NCBI RefSeq assembly: GCF_004963255.1
Contig: NZ_SUGA01000009.1
Coordinates: 124,001-188,000 of the forward strand
Direction of reading: 5' to 3'
DNA from: Mesorhizobium sp.
GTDB taxonomy: Bacteria > Pseudomonadota > Alphaproteobacteria > Rhizobiales > Rhizobiaceae
DNA length: 64,000 nt
Position 1 is the stretch's first letter; each line of letters begins with the position of its first letter. Below are positions 9,409 to 17,986 of this stretch, piece by piece. The notes under the pieces were generated by a model that was not told where the DNA came from, made no database searches, and saw only the letters and a list, made by a program, of their open reading frames with translations. The position numbers and the translations under genes are program-made.

Positions 9409-9436
9409 TTGACACCCGCAGGCGAACCCCTTATCC
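9409..9436 (+). promoter_or_regulatory. Likely promoter of tRNA-Asp
   Basis: TTGACA (9409-9414) and TTATCC (9431-9436) are spaced by 16 nt and end 42 nt before the tRNA-Asp gene. The rest of the 217-bp gap 9262-9478 shows nothing else clear. Confidence 0.5.
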
Positions 9437-9478
9437 AGCGCCTCAACGACGACACGCCTGACACGTGCTCGTCAGTGC

Positions 9479-9555
9479 GCGGGTGTAGCTCAGTCGGTTA
9501 GAGTGCCGGCCTGTCACGCCGGAGGTCGCGGGTTCGAGCCCCGTCACTCGCGCCA
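9479..9555 (+). tRNA. tRNA-Asp (anticodon GTC), prophage integration target
   Basis: 77 nt with acceptor GCGGGTG, D-loop AGCTCAGTCGGTTAGAGT, anticodon loop CTGTCAC, T-loop GGTTCGAGCC, discriminator G and encoded CCA. A phage integrase gene lies immediately downstream, convergent to the tRNA. Confidence 0.97.
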
Positions 9556-9560
9556 TCTTT
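9541..9560. other. Probable attL core at tRNA-Asp 3' end
   Basis: Position only: the integrase stop (9624) lies 69 nt beyond the tRNA end, the usual layout for integration into a tRNA 3' end. The matching copy would be at the right prophage end, outside the window, so the core length is unknown. Confidence 0.5.
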
Positions 9561-9623
9561 TCAATGAGTTAGCCGTTGGGTAGAGGGTGAAAAGTCTGAA
9601 CGCCAGACCGGCAATTCAGACTT

Positions 9624-10760
9624 TTAGCTCTTTTTGTTCCCCCTCAGAGCTCGCCTTCCCTCCCGTCTGGCATCGTCGGCGCGCCTCACCATTTCGACTT
9701 GGACCGGCACATAGGTTTGCTCGAGCTTCTTCGATTCGGACAGCGAGTTCGCCAGTTTGGCCGAAAGGGCAGTGCCTTCGACACCGCCCGCCACAGCCTC
9801 GGTGCTCCCCGAGCGGCGGAAGTCCAGCATCATGCGGGTGTCACCGGGGAACACCAGTTTTCGAATGTCACGAAAATCCTCTGAGAAAGAGTTCTTCCGG
9901 TAAGCGGCGCCGCGGCGGGTACGGAAAATCTCCATGCTGCCGATTGGCTCGGCCTCGCCGAACTGCTCGCGCAGATACCAGTTGAACAGCCGCTCGGTGC
10001 GCCGCGACAGCGTCAGGACGCCGTCGCGGCCCGTCTTGCCGCGGGTAATATCAAACCAGATGCCCTTGTCGTCCTGGCGCTTCTGCGACAACTTCAGCGT
10101 GCGAGCGTCGACGGGAGCCACAGCTCCGTCCCACATACACGCAAGGGCGGCAGCAAGCCCCTTATATCCCTCGCGAATCGCGCGTTTGATCAGACGGACG
10201 GCTTCGCCCTCATTCCAAGTCGCTGAGCGTCCTTTCGGCTCGGTGTTGACAACGGCAAGAGACGGATCCTGATCCTTCTCGCAATATTTCAATGCCGCCA
10301 TCACCTTCCATAGCGCGCGCCATATCTTCAGGGCACGGTGAGCCTCGCGCAGGCTGATACCGTCCTCGATCGCCTGGCGCCATTCCGAGATCGCCGGCAT
10401 CGTCACCAGTTTCGGCGAGAATTTGCCAAAGACCGACCCGATGTATTTCCAAGCTCTCTCCCAATCCTCGCGCGTCCGGACCGCCTTTTTCGCCCACTCG
10501 TTGGTGCCGCGGTAGACGAAGAACGCCTCCCCGACCGAGCCGACCGGCCAGGTTTCCACGATCGGCGCCGGCGTTGCCTCGTCCGCCGGCGCGTCCCGCT
10601 CGTCCCAAGCCTTGTTCAACTGCTCGGCTATCGCCCACGCGGACGGCCCGTCCGGGCCGCACGATTGCGGCTTGAAGCCTGCAGCGCGCATCACGGCCGT
10701 GGGCTGCCAATAGCCCCGTCCCTTGATAACGCTGTAGTAGCGAACCTTCACTTTGCCCAT
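9624..10760 (-). CDS. Phage integrase, tyrosine recombinase family (divergent catalytic residues)
   Basis: 378 aa. The C-terminal third resembles tyrosine recombinases: RGKTG in the beta-hairpin, DFRRSG in box II and the ETYVP-like QTYVPV with the presumed nucleophile Tyr. By eye the box I Arg appears to be Val in WDGAVAP, and the box II His appears to be Leu before DFRR. The N-terminus (VRYYSVIKGRGYW) seems to be an arm-binding domain. It would catalyse integration at tRNA-Asp. It overlaps the upstream small gene by 13 nt. Confidence 0.82.
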   Translation of the reverse strand: MGKVKVRYYSVIKGRGYWQPTAVMRAAGFKPQSCGPDGPSAWAIAEQLNKAWDERDAPADEATPAPIVETWPVGSVGEAFFVYRGTNEWAKKAVRTREDWERAWKYIGSVFGKFSPKLVTMPAISEWRQAIEDGISLREAHRALKIWRALWKVMAALKYCEKDQDPSLAVVNTEPKGRSATWNEGEAVRLIKRAIREGYKGLAAALACMWDGAVAPVDARTLKLSQKRQDDKGIWFDITRGKTGRDGVLTLSRRTERLFNWYLREQFGEAEPIGSMEIFRTRRGAAYRKNSFSEDFRDIRKLVFPGDTRMMLDFRRSGSTEAVAGGVEGTALSAKLANSLSESKKLEQTYVPVQVEMVRRADDARREGRRALRGNKKS

Positions 10761-11017
10761 GCCTTACCCCGCACAGCCGCAAGCATCGCAGCTTGAGCGG
10801 AAGCCGGATCGTCGGCCCGGGTCAAACCCACCTGCGCATCGATCCACTTGTCCACAGCTTCTAAACAGTAATTCCCCAGCACCCGGTCGGGCTTCGGGAA
10901 GCCTGTGCCCTCGAGCTCGGCGCGCTTCGCTTCGAATACGGCCGGCGTCACGCCGAGGCGCCGAGCGATCTTCTCCGGCGGGACCATACGAGGGTCGATC
11001 ACGAAGCGGATTGTCAT
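10748..11017 (-). CDS. Small putative DNA-binding protein (excisionase-like position)
   Basis: 89 aa from the ATG at 11017, which overlaps the stop of the gene before it. The N-terminal segment PPEKIARRLGVTPAVFEAKR reads as a helix-turn-helix and is followed by GFPKPDRVLGNYCLEAVDKWID, a winged AlpA/excisionase-like pattern. Its position directly before the integrase gene suits a recombination directionality factor. This assignment is inferred. Confidence 0.65.
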   Translation of the reverse strand: MTIRFVIDPRMVPPEKIARRLGVTPAVFEAKRAELEGTGFPKPDRVLGNYCLEAVDKWIDAQVGLTRADDPASAQAAMLAAVRGKAWAK

Positions 11018-11520
11018 GGGTCGGGCATCTCCAACCACACCTCATATTCAAGAGTCATCTCCTTGAACTTCGCCGCCGCCTCTTCCTCGTAATCAAGGTC
11101 GACGCGGCTTTCGACCCCGCACCGGCGGTAAATAAATGCCTTGGCAGCGTCCGGTGTCTGGACCTCGGCCCAAAGCCGAAACGCTCCCTCGTTGCAGAGA
11201 ATGCCCGCGCGCTGCGCCAGCGGGCCGCCTTTGCGTGGTGGCGACTCCGCCTGGCCAGCGGGCGGCGGCGATGGTGGGGGCTCTGGCGGCGGCAGGCGGA
11301 ATTCGCCTGCCTCGATCATTGCCAACAGCTTCTCGTGGTCGAAATCCGGCGGAACGGCGATTGAGCGTTCGGCCCACGGCTCAACCAGATCGACGACCAC
11401 CGCCTCGTCCTCGACCACAATTTTCCATCCCGCACTGGATCCGGCACGCTCGTCCCCGACAAGCAGGCCCAGCGCCTCGCGCAGCGGGATCTCAAAGCGA
11501 TGCACAACCGTCGGCGTCAT
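11014..11520 (-). CDS. Hypothetical phage protein with Pro-rich middle
   Basis: 168 aa, unrecognised. It has an acidic N-terminal half, a Pro-rich linker (PPPEPPPSPPP) and a C-terminal half ending in EVWLEMPDP. It is in the same leftward run as the integrase and overlaps the next gene by 4 nt. Confidence 0.6.
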   Translation of the reverse strand: MTPTVVHRFEIPLREALGLLVGDERAGSSAGWKIVVEDEAVVVDLVEPWAERSIAVPPDFDHEKLLAMIEAGEFRLPPPEPPPSPPPAGQAESPPRKGGPLAQRAGILCNEGAFRLWAEVQTPDAAKAFIYRRCGVESRVDLDYEEEAAAKFKEMTLEYEVWLEMPDP

Positions 11521-11627
11521 GATGTACGCTTCCCTGGCATGCTGGTCGAATCGCTGAGGGATATACTTGCCTTCAGCGGAGAGAAAGATAGCTTGGCGAT
11601 CCCTTGCTGCCGAATGACGGAACTCCG

Positions 11628-12299
11628 ATGGGCTCGTTGGTCGCCGACTGTATTGAGTGCAACTCGAAAAAAATTACGATGACTTTGGTCGCGTATTCGT
11701 GTCCGACCTCCCCAAGAAATCAGGGCGGTGGTTACCCTTTCGGGTACGTCTTTGCGGTTTGCTCGCATTGTGAAAAACCATTGATATTTACAGTCCACAC
11801 GAGCGGAAACGCGTCGTGGCCATCCCTGGCCGAATTGTTGCGCACCTATTGTTCCGGCGGTGCCGACAGGAACCTTAATGGGCAGAACGTTCTTATCGCC
11901 CCGTTTTTTAGCCGTCTGCCTGATACTCAGCTGCCGAACCACATTCCGCAGGATGTAGGAAAAGCTCTGACTCAAGCAGAAACGAACTTTTTGCAGGCTG
12001 GGCATGAAGAAGCAGCCGCTACGATGTATCGCCGAGCGCTTGAGCGAGCGCTTAAAGCCACCCATCCTGGCCTGCCAGGAGCATTGGCGTCGCAGATTAA
12101 GGAACTCGTGAGGACCGGTGTCATGCCCAAGGCAATGGGCGACTGGGCCGACGAAATCCGAGTGATAGGGAACGACGGCGCCCATGACGACCAGGTTGAA
12201 CGGTCTGACCTCATCGCGGCCCGGGGCTTCTGCGATGCGTTCCTGAAGTATCTCATCACCCTGCCAAAAGAGGTCGAAATTCGTCGACAGTCGCCATAG
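11628..12299 (+). CDS. DUF4145 domain protein, inserted against the leftward operon
   Basis: 223 aa from the ATG at 11628 (a TTG at 11604 adds 8 residues). It has an N-terminal zinc-ribbon-like part with CIEC and CSHC pairs and a helical C-terminal part with GNDGAHDD, typical of DUF4145. It is the only rightward gene between leftward neighbours and its bases are more AT-rich than theirs, so it is probably a separately acquired cargo gene. DUF4145 proteins are often linked to restriction or defence, but no function is shown here. Confidence 0.75.
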   Translation: MGSLVADCIECNSKKITMTLVAYSCPTSPRNQGGGYPFGYVFAVCSHCEKPLIFTVHTSGNASWPSLAELLRTYCSGGADRNLNGQNVLIAPFFSRLPDTQLPNHIPQDVGKALTQAETNFLQAGHEEAAATMYRRALERALKATHPGLPGALASQIKELVRTGVMPKAMGDWADEIRVIGNDGAHDDQVERSDLIAARGFCDAFLKYLITLPKEVEIRRQSP

Positions 12300-12340
12300 C
12301 GCGCGATCCCCGATGCCGGACGTCATCTTGTAGTGGCTCA

Positions 12341-12826
12341 TCAGAACGGGATCTCGTCGTCGAGCTCGCGGCTCGACTGGTTGCTCTGCTGGCGCCTGTT
12401 GCCGCCGCCGGACCGGCCGTCATCGCGCCGGCCGCCACCGCGATCATCATCGCGCCGGTCGCCGCCGCCGTTCTCGTTCCTCGAGTCGAGCATCTGCAGT
12501 TCGCCGCGGAACTTCTGCAGCACAATCTCGGTCGTGTAATGATCCTGGCCGTCTTTAGTCCATTTGCGGGTCTGTAGCTGACCCTCAATGAAAACCTTCA
12601 TCCCCTTCTTGAGATATTGCTCGGCGACCTTGGCGAGGCTGTCGTTGAAGATGACGACCTGGTGCCACTCGGTCTTCTCCTTGCGCTCACCCGAGTTTTT
12701 GTCCCGCCAGGACTCGGATGTGGCGATGCGAAGGTTGACGACCGGGTCGCCGCTATTCAGGCGACGGATATCGGGATCAGCACCGAGATTCCCGACGAGG
12801 ATTACCTTGTTGACGCTTCCGGCCAT
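12341..12826 (-). CDS. ssb: Single-stranded DNA-binding protein
   Basis: 161 aa. The OB-fold begins [15 protein letters not shown] and includes the WHQVVIF strand. A Gly/Asp/Arg-rich tail follows, ending in the acidic tip DDEIPF that binds partner proteins. It belongs to the leftward early operon with RecT and YqaJ, and would coat phage single strands during replication and annealing. Confidence 0.95.
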   Translation of the reverse strand: MAGSVNKVILVGNLGADPDIRRLNSGDPVVNLRIATSESWRDKNSGERKEKTEWHQVVIFNDSLAKVAEQYLKKGMKVFIEGQLQTRKWTKDGQDHYTTEIVLQKFRGELQMLDSRNENGGGDRRDDDRGGGRRDDGRSGGGNRRQQSNQSSRELDDEIPF

Positions 12827-12827
12827 T

Positions 12828-13418
12828 TCAGTTGCCTTTCTCTCTCAGTGCTTGTTCTTTGGCGTGGTTGAGCTCGGTCATCGCGTCATGCGAGCCGCCG
12901 GGCCTATCGGGGTGGCGCTGTGCCGCTAGCCGTTTGAAGCGGCTCTCGATTACGTCGCGGGTGATCTGCGGCTCGTCCTGGGGCAGGAAATCCATGACCT
13001 CGCGCCAGCCTTTGTTTTTCGGCGCCGGCAACGCGGTGAAGCCGCGGAACGTTGCACGCACGATATGGAGGCCGCCGTGCCGCATCTCGGTGCGGCGGGC
13101 CTCGACGATGTGGTGGATGGCCTGAAGATTGTCCTCGACCTTGGGGTAGCGGTCGACGGCGATGCAGACCTGCATGCCGTCCCAGACGAACCAGACCGCC
13201 ACGCCCGGGTCCGCAGGCCGCTCGACGCCGAGCGTGACGTTTGACGAGATGACCACATTCTCGACGCGCTTGCCGCTATCGCCAGCGAAGAGGGTGAGCG
13301 ACGAGTTGACGTTCTTGAGCGCCGTCGACAGGGCCGTCTTGAACTTTGAGGCGACCTTGTTGGTCGTCCTCGGCATAGTCTCGGGCCAGGTAAGCGGATA
13401 GCGTTGCGCCTCCATCAC
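12828..13418 (-). CDS. J-domain protein with novel N-terminal region
   Basis: 196 aa. The last ~50 residues form a short J domain with helix II, the HPD triad (QRHPDRPGG, near residue 169) and helix III. J domains stimulate DnaK/Hsp70. The first 140 residues are unrecognised. It starts 4 nt inside the helicase gene stop and ends next to ssb, so a role in remodelling replication or recombination complexes is plausible but inferred. Confidence 0.78.
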   Translation of the reverse strand: MMEAQRYPLTWPETMPRTTNKVASKFKTALSTALKNVNSSLTLFAGDSGKRVENVVISSNVTLGVERPADPGVAVWFVWDGMQVCIAVDRYPKVEDNLQAIHHIVEARRTEMRHGGLHIVRATFRGFTALPAPKNKGWREVMDFLPQDEPQITRDVIESRFKRLAAQRHPDRPGGSHDAMTELNHAKEQALREKGN

Positions 13419-14542
13419 ATCACCACCGTGATTTTCTCGGCCGCTCTGGTCAGGCCCGTGTAAAGCCAGCGTGCGCGATCGGATTGAAAGGTGCCGCTTT
13501 CGTCAAAGAGGCAGACCGTGTCCCATTGGCTGCCTTGGGCTTTGTGAACGGTAAGCGCGTAGCCGAAGTCGAATTGCTGCAAGCCGTTGAGTTCCCGCCA
13601 CGGGATTTCGTTGCCCTGCCCGCGGAAGAATTCCTCGCGGACCCGGACGTCGATGGGGGTGGTCGAGTCGAAGTCGAGCGACGTTACATGCATCCGGATG
13701 CAGTGATCGTTGAGGTGGCCCTTACGACGCTTGAGGAGTTCGACCACCTGCCAGAGCCCGCCGTTGAAGATACCTTTGTTACGGTCGTTCTTCAGGCAAA
13801 CAAGCTGGTCGCCGGGCTCGGGCAAGTCGCTCATTCGGCCAAGCAGTTCACGCATGCGGGTGTTGTAGGCGGCCCGTGTCTTATTGAGGCCGACGAGCAC
13901 CTGGCTCGCTTGCAGCACGTGATCCTGGGTTAGCGCCGATCGCCTGATGACCTCGCTCGGTCCGTAGGTGCCGAATTCCAGGCGGCCGCCCTCGCGGATG
14001 GTTGTCGCCATCCGCACGATCGGGTTCTCGGCCGCCTGCCGGTGGATTTCGGTAAGCATGACGTCCGGCTCGGCGTCGGTGAAGAAGCCACCGCCCCGCA
14101 CTGGCGGAAGCTGGGCGGGGTCGCCGAGCACTAGGACGGGTACACCGAAGGACAGGATGTCCTTGCCGATCTCTTCGTCTACCATCGAACATTCGTCGAT
14201 CACGAAGAGCGCCGCATCGCCGAGGTCGTCGATGTCGCGAAGGACGAATTTCTTGACCCCGGTTACGTGGTCGAATTCGACTGCGTATATGGTGGCGTGA
14301 ATTGTCATGGCGCCAAGGCAGCCGTTCTTCCGCATCACCATGGCGGCCTTGCCGGTGTAGGCCATATAGTGCACCTGGCCTCGTAGTCCGCCGGCGAAGT
14401 GCCGCGCGAGCGTCGTCTTGCCGGTGCCCGCGTAACCGAACACGCGGAAGACCTGCTTGCGGGAGAGGCCGCTGCCATACCATGCTGCGACGGCGTCGAG
14501 CGCGGCAGCTTGCTGTGGCGACCAGTTGCGAACCTCAGCCAT
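13415..14542 (-). CDS. RecD-like SF1 DNA helicase
   Basis: 375 aa from the ATG at 14542. Motifs in order: Walker A GYAGTGKT (36-43), Walker B VIDECSMVD, GDPAQLPPV (motif III), and C-terminal YALTVHKAQGSQWD and YTGLTRA (motifs V-VI). It is shorter than RecD2 and similar in size to Dda-type phage helicases. An 8-nt overlap with the upstream HTH gene supports this start over the longer 14584 option. Confidence 0.9.
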   Translation of the reverse strand: MAEVRNWSPQQAAALDAVAAWYGSGLSRKQVFRVFGYAGTGKTTLARHFAGGLRGQVHYMAYTGKAAMVMRKNGCLGAMTIHATIYAVEFDHVTGVKKFVLRDIDDLGDAALFVIDECSMVDEEIGKDILSFGVPVLVLGDPAQLPPVRGGGFFTDAEPDVMLTEIHRQAAENPIVRMATTIREGGRLEFGTYGPSEVIRRSALTQDHVLQASQVLVGLNKTRAAYNTRMRELLGRMSDLPEPGDQLVCLKNDRNKGIFNGGLWQVVELLKRRKGHLNDHCIRMHVTSLDFDSTTPIDVRVREEFFRGQGNEIPWRELNGLQQFDFGYALTVHKAQGSQWDTVCLFDESGTFQSDRARWLYTGLTRAAEKITVVM

Positions 14543-14750
14543 GATGCAACCCCGCACCTTTGCGAACGCGCAGCTCGTAACCAAGTCCGGCCGAGCCTTC
14601 GATCAGCATGCCCCACTGCTTCAGGGTGGCGATGTCGCGATAGGTCTGGCGGACTGAAGCTCTACTGGCAGCGGCCAGCTTGTCGGCCGTGGTGATGCCC
14701 TTCCGGAGCGCCACAACGATTTTCCCCATGCGGATGGTGGCCTTGGTCAT
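14535..14750 (-). CDS. Small helix-turn-helix protein
   Basis: 71 aa from the ATG at 14750, which overlaps the exonuclease stop (TGATG). TTADKLAAASRASVRQTYRDI is a plausible recognition helix region, followed by a short wing, like the HTH_11 half of DeoR/WYL regulators. Possibly a phage transcription factor; targets unknown. Confidence 0.7.
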   Translation of the reverse strand: MTKATIRMGKIVVALRKGITTADKLAAASRASVRQTYRDIATLKQWGMLIEGSAGLGYELRVRKGAGLHHG

Positions 14751-15550
14751 CAGAATCTCTCCATCTCCCGACGCCACGCGTCGGGGTCTTGGTCGAAAAT
14801 CTCTGGTTGCGTGGTCTTGGCTGGCGGCCGCGTCTCGGCCGGGCTGTCGGCACGGCGCACGAGCTCGAGGCGCGCCGTATGCACCACGTCTTCGTGCTCT
14901 GGCTCATTGCGCATGTTCGACTTGTTGACGATCCAGTCGAGGTAATCCCACGGCAGTTCGGTGAACGACATGCCGGCGTGCTTGCCGAAGGCCATCTTCA
15001 GCAGACGGATCGGGTTGGCCGAGATCTCGACCATGGTCTCGACCGGCAGCACGCGCAGGAGGTCGAGTAAGATGTGCGCAGTCGTCCAACTGTCGGGGCC
15101 GGCCCTGTGCACCGGCTCCATCTGCTTAGCACCGCCGCCGAGGCCGAGCGCGTACCAGAGAGCGCCGTTCTTGTGGGACTCGAGGTCCGGATAGACTTCC
15201 TTCGCGCATTTGAACGTACAGATGCCGGGCTTACCTGCTTTCAGCAGAGGCTCGTCGAAGGCCAGTTGGTGGCAGCAGATGTAGTCCGGGCCGGGCGATA
15301 TCAGCGCGCGCGCATAGTCGGGCGACATTCCGGTCGCCGCTTCCTCATCGGTGATGTGATGAGCAGCGCGCGCACCGGGGGTGATCGGCATGCCGGGGTT
15401 GACGAGGCGAGCATGGGGCCCGCTCTCGATCGCCCACCCGGTTGGGAAGAGGCGGACGTCGGTCCAGCCGATCTCAACCAGTTCCTTGGGGTCGGTGAGC
15501 CCGGTCGTCTCCGTGTCGACGACGCGGATGAGGGTCAGGGGTGCGGTCAC
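14750..15550 (-). CDS. DEDD 3'-5' exonuclease (ExoX-like) with DUF3820-like C-terminus
   Basis: 266 aa. The N-terminal exonuclease domain has VDTETTG (Exo I), HQLAFDEPLL (Exo II) and HRAGPDSWTTAHILLDLL (Exo III), the DnaQ/ExoX pattern. The tail from about residue 185 (FGKHAGMSFTELPWDYLDWIV) resembles the DUF3820 region found on ExoX homologues. It degrades DNA from 3' ends, probably in recombination with RecT and YqaJ. Confidence 0.88.
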   Translation of the reverse strand: MTAPLTLIRVVDTETTGLTDPKELVEIGWTDVRLFPTGWAIESGPHARLVNPGMPITPGARAAHHITDEEAATGMSPDYARALISPGPDYICCHQLAFDEPLLKAGKPGICTFKCAKEVYPDLESHKNGALWYALGLGGGAKQMEPVHRAGPDSWTTAHILLDLLRVLPVETMVEISANPIRLLKMAFGKHAGMSFTELPWDYLDWIVNKSNMRNEPEHEDVVHTARLELVRRADSPAETRPPAKTTQPEIFDQDPDAWRREMERF

Positions 15551-15867
15551 GTTGCAACCCCGAGGTTTTTCAGTTCGGCGTTGATCTCACCGATCTTCCC
15601 GGCAGCAACGGTGAGCAGCAACTCGATCATCTTGTTGCCGAACTGCTCTTCGACGTCGAGCTCGCGCAGGAGATGCGCCAAGGGCCATTTCTGCGCGTGG
15701 CCGTCGCCGTGATCCATCGTAATGGCGGCGTTGTTCAAGCCGTTGATTGTCGTGACGGTTTTGAGTCCGTCGAGGGTGCGCTGATATTTGCCGCGCACTT
15801 CGATCAGATGAGCAGCCCGCCGAACATCGGTGTGGCTCATCGGCGTTGGGGATTTGGCCTCAGCCAT
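15547..15867 (-). CDS. Hypothetical phage protein
   Basis: 106 aa, mostly helical (LRELDVEEQFGNKMIELLLTVAAGKI). Not recognised. It overlaps the exonuclease gene by 4 nt and the next upstream gene by 8 nt, so it is part of the recombination operon. Confidence 0.65.
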   Translation of the reverse strand: MAEAKSPTPMSHTDVRRAAHLIEVRGKYQRTLDGLKTVTTINGLNNAAITMDHGDGHAQKWPLAHLLRELDVEEQFGNKMIELLLTVAAGKIGEINAELKNLGVAT

Positions 15868-16210
15868 GGGCCACCCCCGCCGCGGCGGCCGACGCCGGCG
15901 GCTGAAATTGCGGCAAGGTCGAGAGCGCGACCAGGACAGTGGCGAGCATCTGCAGACCGGCGGGCTGGGTCATCGCGCGGCTGTCGCCCGACAGGATCCT
16001 CTCTGCGAACTCGACGCCGCCTTCGAACCCGATCGGGCCGCAGATCAGGCGGTCGTCGACTCCGACCAGGACGACGTCGCCGGCCTTGTAGGGGATCTTG
16101 ACCTCACCTTCCTTGCCGAGCACGACGGTGTGCCCGGGCTCGGTCACGCACATGACGCGCACGGCGCCGCGCTGGAAGGTGTCGATCACCTCGGCGTGGA
16201 TCTCCATCAT
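15860..16210 (-). CDS. Hypothetical phage protein, beta-rich
   Basis: 116 aa. A beta-rich N-terminal part (EPGHTVVLGKEGEVKIPYKAGDVVL) is followed by a helical tail. Not recognised. Overlaps both neighbours by a few bases. Confidence 0.6.
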   Translation of the reverse strand: MMEIHAEVIDTFQRGAVRVMCVTEPGHTVVLGKEGEVKIPYKAGDVVLVGVDDRLICGPIGFEGGVEFAERILSGDSRAMTQPAGLQMLATVLVALSTLPQFQPPASAAAAGVAHG

Positions 16211-16356
16211 GCTGCTTTCCCTTCCTGCCTGACGACCTTCACCTTGGTGACGATCAGGTCGGTGGTGGCGCGGACCGCCGCTCCTGCGGCGGCCGGCGTT
16301 GCTGCGGGCACGTCACGATGCGTGCCGTCGGCTAGGTGGACGCGGAAGGTCGTCAT
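16207..16356 (-). CDS. Small hypothetical protein (49 aa)
   Basis: The ATG at 16356 overlaps the stop of the small membrane protein (ATGA) and its own stop overlaps the next start. The product begins MTTFRVHLADGTHRDVPAAT. The longer frame up to 16572 is opposed by the two genes lying there. Function unknown. Confidence 0.55.
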   Translation of the reverse strand: MTTFRVHLADGTHRDVPAATPAAAGAAVRATTDLIVTKVKVVRQEGKAA

Positions 16357-16487
16357 GCGAGCCACCCGAGCAACCAGAAGAGCCCGAGGAACGGCAGGAC
16401 CGTGATCCAGGCGATCGCGACCAGCATGAAGACGACGCTGGCAGCAACCGCGAGGATGGCGGCGAGGACTGCGCCGAGAGCTCTCAT
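16353..16487 (-). CDS. Small membrane protein (44 aa)
   Basis: Reading leftward from the ATG at 16487 gives a 44-aa product with two hydrophobic stretches (AVLAAILAVAASVVFMLVAI and TVLPFLGLFWLLGWLA). It overlaps its neighbours by 4 nt on each side, which supports it as a real gene. Function unknown. Confidence 0.55.
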   Translation of the reverse strand: MRALGAVLAAILAVAASVVFMLVAIAWITVLPFLGLFWLLGWLA

Positions 16488-16765
16488 GCGGCCGCTCCTC
16501 TCGGGACCAGACGACCCTCGCCATCGGTGCCGCCGCCGTTCTCGCCTTCGTAGATCGCGCGTTTCGCGGCATCGGCGGCTTTGCCGAATGTGCCGGCCTC
16601 GTCGCCGCGGCGGTCGAAGCCGAATGCGCCGGCGGTGGCCCGCCGAAGCGTCTGCAGAAGCGATAGCTGCTCGGTCAGCTCGTCGATGCTCTTGTCGAGC
16701 TCGGCTACGAATGCGGCCGACGCGCCACGCGTGGCCTCAGTGCGGGTGATGCCGAACGTGGTCAT
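16484..16765 (-). CDS. Hypothetical coiled-coil protein (93 aa)
   Basis: Contains a heptad-like helix FVAELDKSIDELTEQLSLLQ and a polar tail. Overlaps recT by 4 nt. Not recognised. Confidence 0.6.
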   Translation of the reverse strand: MTTFGITRTEATRGASAAFVAELDKSIDELTEQLSLLQTLRRATAGAFGFDRRGDEAGTFGKAADAAKRAIYEGENGGGTDGEGRLVPRGAAA

Positions 16766-17961
16766 TGGCGATCGCCCTCCTCATCCGGCTCACTTTCGTC
16801 GACGTCGCCGTTGTCCTCGGGGTCGCCGTCGAAGCCGGCGAGATACCCTTCGAGCAACTGCTCGTTGGCCTTGAATTTGGCCGGCACCGCTTTCCGGCTG
16901 CGGCCATCTTCACGAGCGGTGGCACCGGCTTTGCGCGCCTCCTCGACCGTGAGTTCGGAATTGGTGGCGCCCGAGGACTCACCCTCGGGCGCCTGGCGCG
17001 ACGCCGATGCCGGTCGTTCGTCGCGCCGTTCCGCATCGGCGGGGGGCTGGGCTGATGCGGATTTCTTGTCGGATGCCGTCACCTTGTCGCCGGCGCCGGC
17101 ACCGGTCTCCTGGTCCATCGGCACCTGGGAATTGTGTTCGATGAGGTTTCCCCGCCCGCCGTCGGCGAGCTCGTCGAGCTGCTGCGCGAGGCTGCCCGAG
17201 CGCCGGCGGGTATCGGGCTGGCGCTCCAAATCGTAGAGGGCGTTGTCCCGGTCGAGCACCTGCTGGATTTCACGGGCGAACGGCAAGCGTTTGGCGAGAC
17301 GCTTCATCGGCGTCTTCTTCGCCATCTCCTCGAACCAGTCGGCCCACGGGCCACTGTCCTTCGCCTTGGATTTGGAGCGGACCTTGGCGACGTCGTCCAT
17401 GTCGAGGACTTCGGCAAACACGCCGCCACCCTCGGACGCCTTCATCACGACGTGCGCATAGACCCGCCGCATGATGTTCTTGTCGCGATCCTCGGCCGGT
17501 TCATGCTCGAGGTGTTCGCCCTCGTCGTCCTTCCAATAGCGGAAGTGGTCACCCCCATAGACAATGTCCATGCTGGCCGACTTGACCTTGCCGGTGTTGT
17601 AGATCTTGGTCAGGATCCCACGGACCATGGGGAGCCACTGCACCTTCTTGATCCAGACATCAGGGTCGGTCTTCTTCTCCTTGGGAAGCTTGGTGTTGTA
17701 GACGACCAGCGCGCCCTCGCGCTTATCCGGCACCAGGCCGTCGTTCGCAGCGGCAAGGCAGGATTCGAAGAGGGACACGCGGTCAGCGGCGAGGAGTTCT
17801 GGCGCCGCCATCACCGCCTGCATCACAACGCTCTTGAACCTCTGCGGCGTGATCTGTGGTGGAAGCGCCTCTGCAAAGCTGCCAAGCCGCTGTTCGAGTT
17901 GAGCGCGGAAAGCCACCATCTGCGGCGGCTGGCGCTCTTCCGTCTTCGTCATTGCGTTCAT
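16762..17961 (-). CDS. recT: RecT family single-strand annealing protein
   Basis: 399 aa from the ATG at 17961, preceded by GAGGAG at good spacing; the longer frame to 18261 lies inside the next gene and is rejected. The core (VMQAVMAAPELLAADRVSLF, LVPDKREGALVVYN, VQWLPMVRGILTKIYNTG) is the RecT/Bet-like region. A Lys/Glu-rich tail of ~110 residues follows. With the YqaJ exonuclease it would form a Red-like recombination pair. Confidence 0.92.
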   Translation of the reverse strand: MNAMTKTEERQPPQMVAFRAQLEQRLGSFAEALPPQITPQRFKSVVMQAVMAAPELLAADRVSLFESCLAAANDGLVPDKREGALVVYNTKLPKEKKTDPDVWIKKVQWLPMVRGILTKIYNTGKVKSASMDIVYGGDHFRYWKDDEGEHLEHEPAEDRDKNIMRRVYAHVVMKASEGGGVFAEVLDMDDVAKVRSKSKAKDSGPWADWFEEMAKKTPMKRLAKRLPFAREIQQVLDRDNALYDLERQPDTRRRSGSLAQQLDELADGGRGNLIEHNSQVPMDQETGAGAGDKVTASDKKSASAQPPADAERRDERPASASRQAPEGESSGATNSELTVEEARKAGATAREDGRSRKAVPAKFKANEQLLEGYLAGFDGDPEDNGDVDESEPDEEGDRQ

Positions 17962-17986
17962 AAGGGCACTCCTCTTGTGGCCGCGA

